DNA of 64,000 bases. It comes from Pseudolysinimonas sp051954455 (GTDB taxonomy: Bacteria; Actinomycetota; Actinomycetes; Actinomycetales; Microbacteriaceae). Numbering within the stretch: position 1 is the stretch's first letter; each line of letters opens with the position of its first letter. Position numbers and translations under genes: made by a program. The stretch is from assembly GCF_051954455.1 (NCBI RefSeq), contig NZ_JBQCHS010000025.1:1-64000 (forward strand), read 5' to 3'. The notes under the pieces were generated by a model. It was not told the origin of the DNA. It searched no databases and was given only the letters and a program-made list of their open reading frames with translations. Positions 36,291 through 44,117 of the stretch are shown piece after piece.

Positions 36291-36368
36291 GGTCGAGCAG
36301 TCGCAGAGCGGCGTATCGAGACCTCGTCGCGACAGGGCCTCGATACGCGCCGACGGCGCTACTCGACC
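36291..36368. repeat. BIME-like inverted repeat (both arms)
   Basis: Left arm 36291-36323 and right arm 36336-36368 pair at the ends (GGTCGAGCAG with CTACTCGACC, 9/10) and near the centre (GCGTATCGAGACC with GGCCTCGATACGC, 12/13). The right arm overlaps the last codons of the DUF6421 gene. This sequence type looks like repeats I recall as abundant in Microbacteriaceae; that memory is not verified. Confidence 0.65.
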
Positions 36369-37723
36369 CGCTGCGCGGTGATGCCGGAGGTCGACGCGAT
36401 CACGTCGCCGAGCTTCCTGCCGAGCGCCTCGTAGAACATCGACAGCGGGAACTCGTCGTCCAGCACGGCGTCGGTGTAGCCCTTCGGCGCCCCGACGAGG
36501 ATCTCGTCCGGCAGTCCGCGCGCCCAGCGCGAGGCGGGATTCGGCTCCAGCGTCGCGCGCACGAGCTCGTACGCTGCGAGCCAGTGCGCGGTCTTCGGGC
36601 GGTCGATGCTCTTCCAGTACAGCTCGTCGATCGCGTCGCCGAGCGCGCCGACCGCCGCCGGCACCTCGTCCCAGTCGATCGCGAGCTGGGTGTCGGTCCA
36701 GTGCAGCACGTCGTGCTGGTGCAGCCAGGCGAACAGCAGCTGCCCGCCGAGTCCGTCGTAGTTGCGGGTGCGGGTGCCGGTGAGCGGGAACCGGAAGATG
36801 CGGTCGAAGAGGATCGCGACCCGTACGAGTCGTGCCCGGTCGCGGATCGTCGGCGAGACGCCCTCATCGGCGGCGAGCTTCGTCGCCTCGCGATACGCGG
36901 TGAGGTCGCAGCGCAGCTCCTCGAGGGAGTAGAGGAAGAACGGCATCCGCTGCTTGATCATGAACGGGTCGAACGGCAGGTCGCCGCGCATGTGCGTGCG
37001 GTCGTGGATGAGGTCCCACATGACGAAGGCCTCCTCCGTCAGCCGCTGGTCGCCGAGCAGGCGCGCGAGCTCGTCGGTCGCGTCGAGCTTCGTGATGTCC
37101 GAGGCCGCCTTCACGACGCGGCGGAACCGCGCGGCCTCGCGGTCGGCGAAGATCGCGCCCCAGGTGAAGCGGGGGATCTCGCGCATCGCGACCGTCTCGG
37201 GGAAGAGCACGGCGGAGTTCGTGTCGTAGCCGCCCGTGAAGTCGACGAAGCGGATCGGCACGAACAGCGCGTTCGTATAGGTCTCCTGCAGCTCGGCGAT
37301 GAAGTCGGGCCAGACGACCTCGACCAGCACCGCCTCGAGCAGGCGGTCGGGGGAGCCGTTCTGCGTCGTCATCGGGAAGACGACGAGGTGGCGCAGCCCG
37401 TCGACGCGGTGCTCCTGCGGCTGGAACGCGACGAGGGAGTCGAGGAAGTCGGGGATGCCGAAGCCGGAGTCCGCCCAGCGGGCGAGGTCGACGTCGAGCG
37501 CCTCGAGGTAGGCGGCGTCGTGCGGGAAGGCCGGGGCCAGTCCGCGGACGGCGTCGCGGATGCGGGTGACGAGCTCGGCGGCCTCGCCGCGGTCGGCGTC
37601 CTCGGCGAGGGATCCGTCCTTGATCTGCAGCGCCCGGAATGCGCTCACGGCATCCTTCAGGTCGAGCCACGCGGGGTGGGTCTCGACAAGCTCGACCGGC
37701 ACGGCGGGCATCGTCATCGTCAT
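36359..37723 (-). CDS. DUF6421 family protein
   Basis: 454 residues, cytoplasmic, no signal or membrane span. It contains the conserved-looking segments LRHLVVFPMTTQNGSPDRLL, FVDFTGGYDTNSAVLFPETV, WDLIHDRTHMRGDLPFDPFM and LEELRCDLTAYREA. HDRTHMRG with the downstream EELRCDL recalls an HxxxH-E metal site, as in metallopeptidase-like proteins, but this is inference. Function unknown; the family is common in actinobacteria. Its last codons lie within a BIME-like repeat. Leaderless promoter. Confidence 0.75.
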   Translation of the reverse strand: MTMTMPAVPVELVETHPAWLDLKDAVSAFRALQIKDGSLAEDADRGEAAELVTRIRDAVRGLAPAFPHDAAYLEALDVDLARWADSGFGIPDFLDSLVAFQPQEHRVDGLRHLVVFPMTTQNGSPDRLLEAVLVEVVWPDFIAELQETYTNALFVPIRFVDFTGGYDTNSAVLFPETVAMREIPRFTWGAIFADREAARFRRVVKAASDITKLDATDELARLLGDQRLTEEAFVMWDLIHDRTHMRGDLPFDPFMIKQRMPFFLYSLEELRCDLTAYREATKLAADEGVSPTIRDRARLVRVAILFDRIFRFPLTGTRTRNYDGLGGQLLFAWLHQHDVLHWTDTQLAIDWDEVPAAVGALGDAIDELYWKSIDRPKTAHWLAAYELVRATLEPNPASRWARGLPDEILVGAPKGYTDAVLDDEFPLSMFYEALGRKLGDVIASTSGITAQRVE

Positions 37724-37736
37724 GCCCACGACGCTA
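37724..37736 (-). promoter_or_regulatory. Leaderless promoter of the DUF6421 gene
   Basis: TAGCGT on the minus strand (37731-37736) is seven bases before the ATG. Confidence 0.5.
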
Positions 37737-37864
37737 CGGAGAACCCCGCCGCAAAGGGTTGACTGCCGCGCAACGAACCTGCGTGGGACGCGGTCCGGCA
37801 CGCCGAACGCTGCGCCCGCCGCCCGGAACGCTCCATTTCGCTGCGTCCGGCGCCGCGGTCCGAT

Positions 37865-37947
37865 GTCCGAATCACGGAGATCTGGTCGCGCCGGCCCGCC
37901 GATCCGCGCGTCCCGCGACCACGGGACCGGATCTCCTTGATTCGGAC
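37865..37947. repeat. Long-loop palindrome, copy C
   Basis: Arms of 23 bp (37865-37887 and 37925-37947) pair at 21 positions around a 37-base middle. The left arm contains GGAGATCTGGTC, identical to copy A. It lies in a divergent gap, 12 bases before the AEC gene's -10 hexamer, so a plain terminator role is unlikely. Confidence 0.7.
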
Positions 37948-37958
37948 CAGCGCCCCCC

Positions 37959-37970
37959 TACGCTCGAGTC
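37959..37970 (+). promoter_or_regulatory. Leaderless promoter of the AEC transporter gene
   Basis: TACGCT (37959-37964), six bases, then the GTG start. Confidence 0.55.
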
Positions 37971-38894
37971 GTGGCGGGCGTGCTGATCGGGTTCGCGATC
38001 ATCGCGGTCGTGATCGGCGCCGGCTACCTGATCGCGCGGATCGACCTCCTCGGTCCCACCGCGCAGCAGGTGCTGACCCGGCTCGCGTTCTTCGTGCTGA
38101 TCCCCTCGCTCCTGTTCACCACCCTCGCGACCGCCGACCTGCACCGGCTCTTCTCGTCGGTGCTGCCGGTCTCCGCGATCTGCGCGGTCGTGTGCATGGG
38201 GCTCGTGGTCGCGGTGGGGCGGATCTGGCGCCGCCCCGTCCCCGAGACGACGGTCGCCGGCCTCGGCGCCGGCTATGTCAACGCCAACAACATCGGCCTG
38301 CCGGTGTCGGCGTACATCCTCGGCGACGCCACGAGTTCGGTGCCGGTGATCCTGCTCCAGGTGATCCTGCTGGCGCCGATCGCGCTCGCCGTGCTCGACG
38401 TGTCGACGAGCGGGCGCTTCACGCTCGGACGGATCCTGCTGCAGCCGGTCAAGAACCCGCTGATCCTCGCCTCCCTGCTCGGGCTCGTCATCAACCTGGC
38501 CGGGATCCGTCTCCCCACGCAGGTGCTGCAGCCGTTCACGCTCGTCGGCGCGGCCGCTGTGCCGGTCGTGCTGCTGTCGTTCGGGATCTCGCTGCGCGGC
38601 CGCCGTCCGCTCGCGGCGGGGTCGGATCGCCGGCTCGTCATCCTCGCGGTCACGGTGAAGACGCTGCTCATGCCGGCGATCGCGTGGGCGGTGGGCGCGT
38701 TCGTGTTCCACCTCGAGGGACACGCGCTCTTCGTCGTCGTGGTGCTCGCCGCGCTGCCGTCGGCGCAGAACGTCTTCAACTACGCGCAGCGCTACGGTCG
38801 CGGAGCGGCGATCGCGCGCGACGTGGTCCTGCTGACCACGGGCCTCTCGCTGCCGGCGATGTTCGTCATCGCGGCGCTGCTCGCGCCGCGATAG
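37971..38894 (+). CDS. AEC family transporter (auxin efflux carrier-like)
   Basis: 307 residues with about ten spans. The NANNIGLPVSAYILG segment and LLSFGISLRG mark the AEC/malonate-transporter family, and the C-terminal LAALPSAQNVFNYAQRY holds the second broken-helix motif. Members move malonate, malate or other organic acids. Substrate here is unknown. Monocistronic, with a palindromic repeat immediately upstream. Confidence 0.85.
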   Translation: MAGVLIGFAIIAVVIGAGYLIARIDLLGPTAQQVLTRLAFFVLIPSLLFTTLATADLHRLFSSVLPVSAICAVVCMGLVVAVGRIWRRPVPETTVAGLGAGYVNANNIGLPVSAYILGDATSSVPVILLQVILLAPIALAVLDVSTSGRFTLGRILLQPVKNPLILASLLGLVINLAGIRLPTQVLQPFTLVGAAAVPVVLLSFGISLRGRRPLAAGSDRRLVILAVTVKTLLMPAIAWAVGAFVFHLEGHALFVVVVLAALPSAQNVFNYAQRYGRGAAIARDVVLLTTGLSLPAMFVIAALLAPR

Positions 38895-38911
38895 CCGGGC
38901 CGGTCGGTCGG

Positions 38912-39748
38912 TCAGAAGATCATCGGCCGGTCGTCGTCCTCGAGCTCCGTGTCGATGTCGACCGTGACGGGCACGTGGTCGCTCGGGGCATCTCCCTTGC
39001 GCTCGTCGCGATGGATGGCGGCGCCGGTCACGCGGTCCGCGAACGGCTTCGAGCCGAGCACGAAGTCGATCCGCATCCCCTCGTTGCGCGGGAACCGCAG
39101 CTGCTTGTAGTCCCAGTAGGTGTAGCCCTCGGGGATGAGCGGGCGCACCACGTCGGCGAGCCCGGCGGCCTGGAGCGCCTGGAACGCCTCCCGCTCGGGC
39201 GGCGACACGTGCGTCGACACGCCCTCGATGATCGTCGGGTCGCCGACGTCCTCCGGCAGCGGGGCCACGTTGTAGTCGCCGGCGACCATCAGCGGGGTGT
39301 CGGCGTTCGAGGCCATCCACTCGGTCATCGAGCCCTGCAGCGCGGCGAACCAGTCGAGCTTGTAGTCGTAGTGCGGATCGCCGAGCGCGCGGCCGTTCGG
39401 CGCGTAGATCGACCACACGCGGATGCCGTTCGTCGTCGCGCCGATCGCCCGCGCCTCGATCGGCTGGTCGGGGCCCTCGGCGCCCTTGAGGAATCCGGGC
39501 TGACCGTCGAACTGCATCGCGACGTCGTCGAGCTCGTAGCGGCTCGCGATCGCGACGCCGTTCCACTGGTTGAGACCGTGCAGGACGACCCGGTAGCCGG
39601 CGTCCTCGAACTCCGCGAACGGGAACTGCGCCTCCGTGCACTTGATCTCCTGCATCGCGAGCACGTCGACGTCCTCCCGAGTGAGCCAGTCGACGACACG
39701 GCCGACCCGCGACCGCACGGAGTTGACGTTCCAGGTGGCCAGACGCAT
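38912..39748 (-). CDS. xth: Exodeoxyribonuclease III
   Basis: 278 residues. AP endonuclease and 3'-5' exonuclease of base excision repair. Motifs in order: LATWNVNSVRSR, LAMQEIKC (metal Glu), SIYAPNG, VAGDYNVAP (Asp/Asn), RIDFVLGS and the catalytic SDHVPV. The C-terminal tail (ELEDDDRPMIF) is longer than in E. coli. Leaderless promoter with ATG. Monocistronic. Confidence 0.95.
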   Translation of the reverse strand: MRLATWNVNSVRSRVGRVVDWLTREDVDVLAMQEIKCTEAQFPFAEFEDAGYRVVLHGLNQWNGVAIASRYELDDVAMQFDGQPGFLKGAEGPDQPIEARAIGATTNGIRVWSIYAPNGRALGDPHYDYKLDWFAALQGSMTEWMASNADTPLMVAGDYNVAPLPEDVGDPTIIEGVSTHVSPPEREAFQALQAAGLADVVRPLIPEGYTYWDYKQLRFPRNEGMRIDFVLGSKPFADRVTGAAIHRDERKGDAPSDHVPVTVDIDTELEDDDRPMIF

Positions 39749-39760
39749 ACCGCAACGCTA
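39749..39760 (-). promoter_or_regulatory. Leaderless promoter of xth
   Basis: TAGCGT on the minus strand (39755-39760), six bases before the ATG. Confidence 0.55.
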
Positions 39761-39831
39761 TCCGCGACCGCCGTCGTCGCGGGTGCGGTCTGCCCCACAA
39801 GAGGGGAGCGCGGGGTCGGCGCACGCCGCGT

Positions 39832-39845
39832 TAAGTTGGGCGGCG
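39832..39845 (+). promoter_or_regulatory. Leaderless promoter of a small exported-protein gene
   Basis: TAAGTT (39832-39837) is eight bases before a GTG. It supports the reality of the short downstream gene. Confidence 0.4.
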
Positions 39846-40085
39846 GTGACCCCCCGATCCCCCGACGCAGAGCGGTTGCCGAGACTGTCGCGGCGCGCGC
39901 GGGTGCTCGGCTCCGCCGGTGTGCTCGTGGCCGCTGCGGCCATGGCGACGCTCGGGTTCACCGCCGGCCACGCGGCCGGCGCGAGCGACCGTCCGCAGCT
40001 CGCCGCGCCCAGCCCGGCCGCCTCGACCACGCAGCTGACGACGCTCTCGCTGAGCGAGGTCCGCGGGCACAAGCCGCTGCCCTGA
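39846..40085 (+). CDS. Small exported or membrane-anchored protein (79 residues)
   Basis: No family recognised. A basic N-terminus (LPRLSRRARVLG) is followed by one hydrophobic span SAGVLVAAAAMATLGFTAG and a Pro/Ala/Ser/Thr-rich outer part ending EVRGHKPLP. The pattern is a signal-anchor or cleavable signal with a short extracytoplasmic tail. Start supported by a leaderless-type promoter; no Shine-Dalgarno. It lies 48 bases before pyrE. Could be spurious, as high-GC DNA makes many open frames. Confidence 0.45.
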   Translation: MTPRSPDAERLPRLSRRARVLGSAGVLVAAAAMATLGFTAGHAAGASDRPQLAAPSPAASTTQLTTLSLSEVRGHKPLP

Positions 40086-40121
40086 TCCTCCGGGTCTGAC
40101 CGCGTTCCCCGGGGTGGCCGC

Positions 40122-40133
40122 TACCGTAGGCGT
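40122..40133 (+). promoter_or_regulatory. Leaderless promoter of pyrE
   Basis: TACCGT (40122-40127), six bases, then the GTG start. Confidence 0.55.
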
Positions 40134-40688
40134 GTGACCGACGACCGCGCGCAGCTCATCGACCACATCGCCCGGGAGGCCGTGTTCCACGGCGACTTCA
40201 CGCTCACGAGCGGCAAGAAGGCGACCTACTACATCGACCTCCGCAAGGTCTCGCTCGACCACCGGGTGGCGCCCCTCATCGGCCGGGTCATGACGGAGCT
40301 GCTGGCCGAGTTCCCGGACGTCGACGCCGTCGGCGGGCTCACCATGGGCGCCGATCCGATCGCCTCCGCGGTCCTGCACCAGGCCGCCGCGCTCGGCCGC
40401 GACTACGACGCGTTCGTCGTGCGCAAGGAGCCGAAGGACCACGGGCGCGGCAAGCAGGTCGAGGGGCCGGACGTCGCCGGCAAGCGCGTCGTGGTGCTCG
40501 AGGACACCTCGACCACGGGCGGCTCGCCGCTCAAGGCGGCCGAGGCGCTGGAGCGCGCGGGCGCGACCGTCGTCGGCGTCGCGGTGGTCGTCGACCGGGC
40601 CACGGGCGCGAAGGACGTCATCGAGGCGGCCGGGTACCCGTACCGCGCGGCGATCGGACTCGCCGACCTGGGGCTGGAACCGCAGTGA
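40134..40688 (+). CDS. pyrE: Orotate phosphoribosyltransferase
   Basis: 184 residues. Makes OMP from orotate and PRPP in pyrimidine synthesis. Visible are the N-terminal FTLTSGKKATYYIDLR, the flexible-loop region VVRKEPKDHGRGKQVEG and the PRPP-binding motif VVVLEDTSTTGGSP. GTG start with leaderless promoter. The stop overlaps the next start by 4 bases. It stands apart from other pyr genes. Confidence 0.95.
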   Translation: MTDDRAQLIDHIAREAVFHGDFTLTSGKKATYYIDLRKVSLDHRVAPLIGRVMTELLAEFPDVDAVGGLTMGADPIASAVLHQAAALGRDYDAFVVRKEPKDHGRGKQVEGPDVAGKRVVVLEDTSTTGGSPLKAAEALERAGATVVGVAVVVDRATGAKDVIEAAGYPYRAAIGLADLGLEPQ

Positions 40689-41614
40689 CCGAGGGCCGCG
40701 ACCCCGACGCGGCCGAGGAGGACGAGCCGGCGCCCACCGAGGCCCTCGATCTGGGCGATCCGACGGAGCCCGTCGACGTCGCGCGCCCTACCACCGGTGC
40801 CTTCGCGCGCACCACCCCGCCGTCGAATCCCATCGACCTCGTGTCCTCGACGGCGGCCAACCGGCTGATCGCCGAGCCGCCCCCGCCGCGCGAGCCGACC
40901 TCGGGCATCGACACCCTCTTCGGCGATGACCGGTTCCACGACTACGAGGCGCCGACCGGGCCGCCTCCTCGTCCGGCCGCTCCCGCGCCCCGGCCGCCCG
41001 CATCGGCGCGACCGGCGCCGACCGAGCACCATCTCACCCCGCTGCAGCGCACCCTCCTCGCGGTGACGGGCGGCCTGCTCGCCGCCGCGGCGCTCGTCGG
41101 CCTCTTCTTCGTCGGCACCCGGCTCGGCGCGGCCGCGGACGCTGAGCCCTCGGCGAGCCGCACCGCTCGGACGCCGACGCCGACCCCCGTGCCGACCGTG
41201 CTGCCGCCCGGCCCCGTCGCCGTCGGGACCCACCGCTGGGACCAGCTGCTCGGCGGGGAGTGCCTCGGCGCGTGGCCGGGCCCGTGGGCGCTCAGCTATC
41301 GCGTGGTCGACTGCGCGGCCCCGCACCCGGCGCAACTCGTCGCGCGCGGCCGGTTCCCCGATCCCGCGACCCCCGGCTACCCGGGCCAGGCGGAGCTGCA
41401 GTCGCGGATGTCGGTGCTCTGCTCGGCCCCGGGCGTGATCGACCTGGCCGCCGCCGCGCGCTACACCGACGCCCAGATCCAGGCGAGCTACCCCGCGACG
41501 GCGGCGCAGTGGGATGCCGGCGACCACTGGTACTACTGCTTCGTCACCCGCTCCTCGGGCGAGCCGCTGACCGGCAGCGTCGCGGTCGCCCACGACGCGA
41601 CCCCGGCGCCGTAG
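40685..41614 (+). CDS. Septum-formation-like membrane protein
   Basis: 309 residues. A long Pro/Glu/Ala-rich disordered cytoplasmic region (1-118), one membrane span near 125-147 (LLAVTGGLLAAAALVGLFFVG), a Thr/Pro linker, and an outer domain with four Cys (GECLGAW, VDCAAPHPAQLV, LCSAPGV, YYCFVTRS). The CxxxHxxQ-type pattern matches the actinobacterial septum-formation domain. Probably an envelope protein with two disulfides. Its GTG overlaps the pyrE stop. Confidence 0.7.
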   Translation: MTEGRDPDAAEEDEPAPTEALDLGDPTEPVDVARPTTGAFARTTPPSNPIDLVSSTAANRLIAEPPPPREPTSGIDTLFGDDRFHDYEAPTGPPPRPAAPAPRPPASARPAPTEHHLTPLQRTLLAVTGGLLAAAALVGLFFVGTRLGAAADAEPSASRTARTPTPTPVPTVLPPGPVAVGTHRWDQLLGGECLGAWPGPWALSYRVVDCAAPHPAQLVARGRFPDPATPGYPGQAELQSRMSVLCSAPGVIDLAAAARYTDAQIQASYPATAAQWDAGDHWYYCFVTRSSGEPLTGSVAVAHDATPAP

Positions 41615-41619
41615 GGCGG

Positions 41620-42441
41620 CTAGATCTCCACCTCGCGCGGCTCCGCGTCGACGAGCTCGTGCACACCGGCGAGGATCTCGTCGGGCCGGAACGGGTAGCG
41701 CTCGATCTCGGCGCGGTCGCTGATCCCGGTCAGCACGAGGATCGTGTGGAGCCCGGCCTCGATCCCCGCGACGACGTCGGTGTCCATGCGGTCGCCGATC
41801 ATGGCGGTGTTCTCGCTGTGCGCGCCGATCTTGTTCATCGCCGAGCGGAACATCATGGGATTCGGCTTGCCCACGACGTACGGGTCCTTGCCGGTCGCCT
41901 TCGTGATGAGCGCGGCGATCGCCCCCGTCGCGGGCAGCGCGCCGTCAGCGCTCGGGCCGGTCGCATCCGGGTTGGTGGCGATGAAGCGCGCGCCCCGGTC
42001 GATGAGACGGATCGCCTTCGTGATCGCCTCGAAGGAGTAGTTGCGCGTCTCGCCGACCACCACGAAGTCGGGGTCGGTCTCGGTCGTGGTGAAGCCGGCC
42101 TCGTAGAGCGCGGTGGTGAGCCCGGACTCGCCGATCACGAACGCCGTACCGCCGGGGGCCTGCTTCGCGAGGAAGTCGGCGGTCGCCAGCGCGCTCGTGT
42201 AGATGGCCTCCTCCGGCACGTCGAGGCCGGATGCGCGCAGCCGCGCCGCGAGGTCGCGCGGCGTGAAGATCGAGTTGTTGGTGAGCACGAGGAACGGCGT
42301 GCGGGCGTCGGTCCACTGCTGGACGAGCTCCTGCGCGCCCGGCAGCGCCGTGTTCTCGTGCACGAGCACGCCGTCCATGTCGGTCAGCCAGCATTCGATC
42401 TCGCCGCGACGGTCGGCGCCCGTCTGCGCGTGGCTCGTCAT
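41620..42441 (-). CDS. HAD-IIA family phosphatase, NagD-like
   Basis: 273 residues. Nucleophile motif WLTDMDGVLVHE (DxD), motif II FLVLTNNS, lysine in VGKPNPMMF, and motif IV GDRMDTDVVAG. The large C2 cap between motifs II and III places it with NagD/PGP-type sugar or nucleotide phosphatases. Substrate not determined. Leaderless promoter; convergent with the septum-formation-like gene, 5 bases apart. Confidence 0.9.
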   Translation of the reverse strand: MTSHAQTGADRRGEIECWLTDMDGVLVHENTALPGAQELVQQWTDARTPFLVLTNNSIFTPRDLAARLRASGLDVPEEAIYTSALATADFLAKQAPGGTAFVIGESGLTTALYEAGFTTTETDPDFVVVGETRNYSFEAITKAIRLIDRGARFIATNPDATGPSADGALPATGAIAALITKATGKDPYVVGKPNPMMFRSAMNKIGAHSENTAMIGDRMDTDVVAGIEAGLHTILVLTGISDRAEIERYPFRPDEILAGVHELVDAEPREVEI

Positions 42442-42454
42442 GCACTTCAGCGTA
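42442..42454 (-). promoter_or_regulatory. Leaderless promoter of the HAD phosphatase gene
   Basis: TACGCT on the minus strand (42449-42454), seven bases before the ATG. Confidence 0.5.
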
Positions 42455-42583
42455 ACGAGTGCCGGCCCGCGTGTTCTGAGGCCGGAAACGGCGGGTGGAT
42501 GCGGGATCCCACGGGTCGTCTCCGGCTACAGACCGGGAGGTGCCGGGAGGGGGCGAGTTCGGGGGAGAGAGGGGCGGGAGGGG

Positions 42584-43459
42584 TCACGGCAGCGACGGGA
42601 GGGAGACGCGGCGGGCGTCGGGGAGGCGCGCGTGCATCACGGCGACCGCGTCGGCGCTCGCGTCGGCAAGGAGGAAGCGGCGCTCGAGCGCCGCCGCGGC
42701 CGCGCCCGTCGTGCCCGACCCGGCGAAGAGGTCGACGACGAGGTCGCCCGGCGCGCTCGACGCCTGCACGATGCGGCGCAGGATCCCGACCGGCTTCTGC
42801 GTCGCGTAGCCGGTGCGCTCGGCGGCGTTCGTGCCGACGATCGTGTGCCACCAGACGTCGGTCGGCAGCTTGCCGCGCGCCGCCTTCTCGGGCGTCACGA
42901 GGCCGGGCGCCATGTAGGGCTCCCGGTCGACCGTCGTCGAGTCGAAGTAGTAGGAGGCGGGCTCCTTCACGTAGACGAGGATCGTGTCGTGCTTCGCGGG
43001 CCAGCGCCTGGTCGACTTCGCCCCGTAGTCGTAAGCCCAGATGAGCTCGTTGAGGAAGCAGTCGCGGCCGAACAGCGCGTCGAGCGCGACCTTCGCGTAG
43101 TGCGCCTCGCGGTAGTCGAGGTGCAGGTAGAGGGTGCCGCGCTCGTCGAGCAGCCGCCACGCCTCCTCGAGCCGGGGGTGCAGGAACGCCCAGTAGTCGT
43201 CGAAGCGGTCGTCGTAGCGGGAGAGCTCACCGCGCACGGCGGCGTAGCTGCGGCCCTGGAATCCGACCCGCGGCCCCTCCGCGTCGCGCACCACCCGCAT
43301 CGGCTGGTGCCGCTGGGTGCGCCCCGTGTTGAACGGAGGGTCGAGGTACACGAGGCGGGCGACGCCGTCCGGCAGGGTCGTGGTGAGCGCGAGGTTGTCG
43401 CCGTGGACGATCGTGTCCGGGCGGTCGGCGGCGAGCCACTCCTCGACATCCCACCGCAT
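42584..43459 (-). CDS. Orphan site-specific DNA methyltransferase (amino-MTase)
   Basis: 291 residues. The catalytic motif IV VYLDPPFNTGRTQ comes first, then the SAM-binding motif DLFAGSGTTG near the C-terminus, an order of class beta N6-adenine or N4-cytosine enzymes. TQKPVGILRRIVQASS before motif I is typical. No restriction gene accompanies it, so it is a solitary methylase, possibly epigenetic or mismatch-related. Recognition site unknown. It is divergent from a SpoU-type RNA methylase with only 17 bases between starts. Confidence 0.85.
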   Translation of the reverse strand: MRWDVEEWLAADRPDTIVHGDNLALTTTLPDGVARLVYLDPPFNTGRTQRHQPMRVVRDAEGPRVGFQGRSYAAVRGELSRYDDRFDDYWAFLHPRLEEAWRLLDERGTLYLHLDYREAHYAKVALDALFGRDCFLNELIWAYDYGAKSTRRWPAKHDTILVYVKEPASYYFDSTTVDREPYMAPGLVTPEKAARGKLPTDVWWHTIVGTNAAERTGYATQKPVGILRRIVQASSAPGDLVVDLFAGSGTTGAAAAALERRFLLADASADAVAVMHARLPDARRVSLPSLP

Positions 43460-43471
43460 GCCGCGAGATTA
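43460..43471 (-). promoter_or_regulatory. Leaderless promoter of the DNA methyltransferase gene
   Basis: TAATCT on the minus strand (43466-43471), six bases before the ATG. It occupies most of the 17-base divergent gap, so the opposite gene's core promoter must overlap this gene. Confidence 0.5.
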
Positions 43472-43476
43472 ACAGG

Positions 43477-44100
43477 ATGGACGACGACCCCCGCGCACCC
43501 GTCGGCGTCGGCCCGTGGCCGGGCGGCCGCGCTGCGTGGCCCGACGACCCGCGGTACGACCCGGAGCTCCTCGAGCACGGCGACGCCCGCAACGTCGTCG
43601 ACCGCTACCGCTACTGGACGGTCGAGGGGATCGTCGCCGACCTCGACGCCCGCCGGCATCCCTACTCGGTGGCGATCGAGAACTGGCAGCACGACCTCAA
43701 CATCGGGTCGATCGTGCGGACCGCGAACGCGTTCCTCGCGGAGTCGGTGCACATCGTCGGGCGGCGGCGCTGGAACAGGCGGGGCGCCATGGTGACCGAC
43801 CGCTACCAGCACGTCGTGCACCATCCGACGATCGACGACCTCGTGGAGGCGGGCGGCGGGGTGCCGATCGTCGCCGTCGACAACGTCGAGGGGTCGGTCG
43901 ACGTCACGGCGGCCCCGCTTCCGGAGCGCTGCATCCTGCTGTTCGGGCAGGAGGGGCCGGGGCTCACCCCGGAGGCGCTCGCCGCGGCGGACCGGGTCGT
44001 GTCGATCCGGCAGTTCGGGTCGACCCGCTCGATCAACGCGGCGGCCGCGGCGGCGATCGTCATGCACGAGTGGGTCCGGGTGCACGCCCCCGCGGAGTGA
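43477..44100 (+). CDS. TrmH/SpoU family RNA methyltransferase
   Basis: 207 residues. The SPOUT motifs are in order: NIGSIVRTANAF, LLFGQEGPGLTPEAL and QFGSTRSINAAAAAAIVMHE, the last forming the trefoil knot. It should 2'-O-methylate a tRNA or rRNA ribose. A 35-residue N-terminal extension lacks a recognisable RNA-binding L30e domain, so the target is open. Divergent from the DNA methyltransferase. Confidence 0.88.
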   Translation: MDDDPRAPVGVGPWPGGRAAWPDDPRYDPELLEHGDARNVVDRYRYWTVEGIVADLDARRHPYSVAIENWQHDLNIGSIVRTANAFLAESVHIVGRRRWNRRGAMVTDRYQHVVHHPTIDDLVEAGGGVPIVAVDNVEGSVDVTAAPLPERCILLFGQEGPGLTPEALAAADRVVSIRQFGSTRSINAAAAAAIVMHEWVRVHAPAE

Positions 44101-44117
44101 GCGGCTCGACCGGCGCG

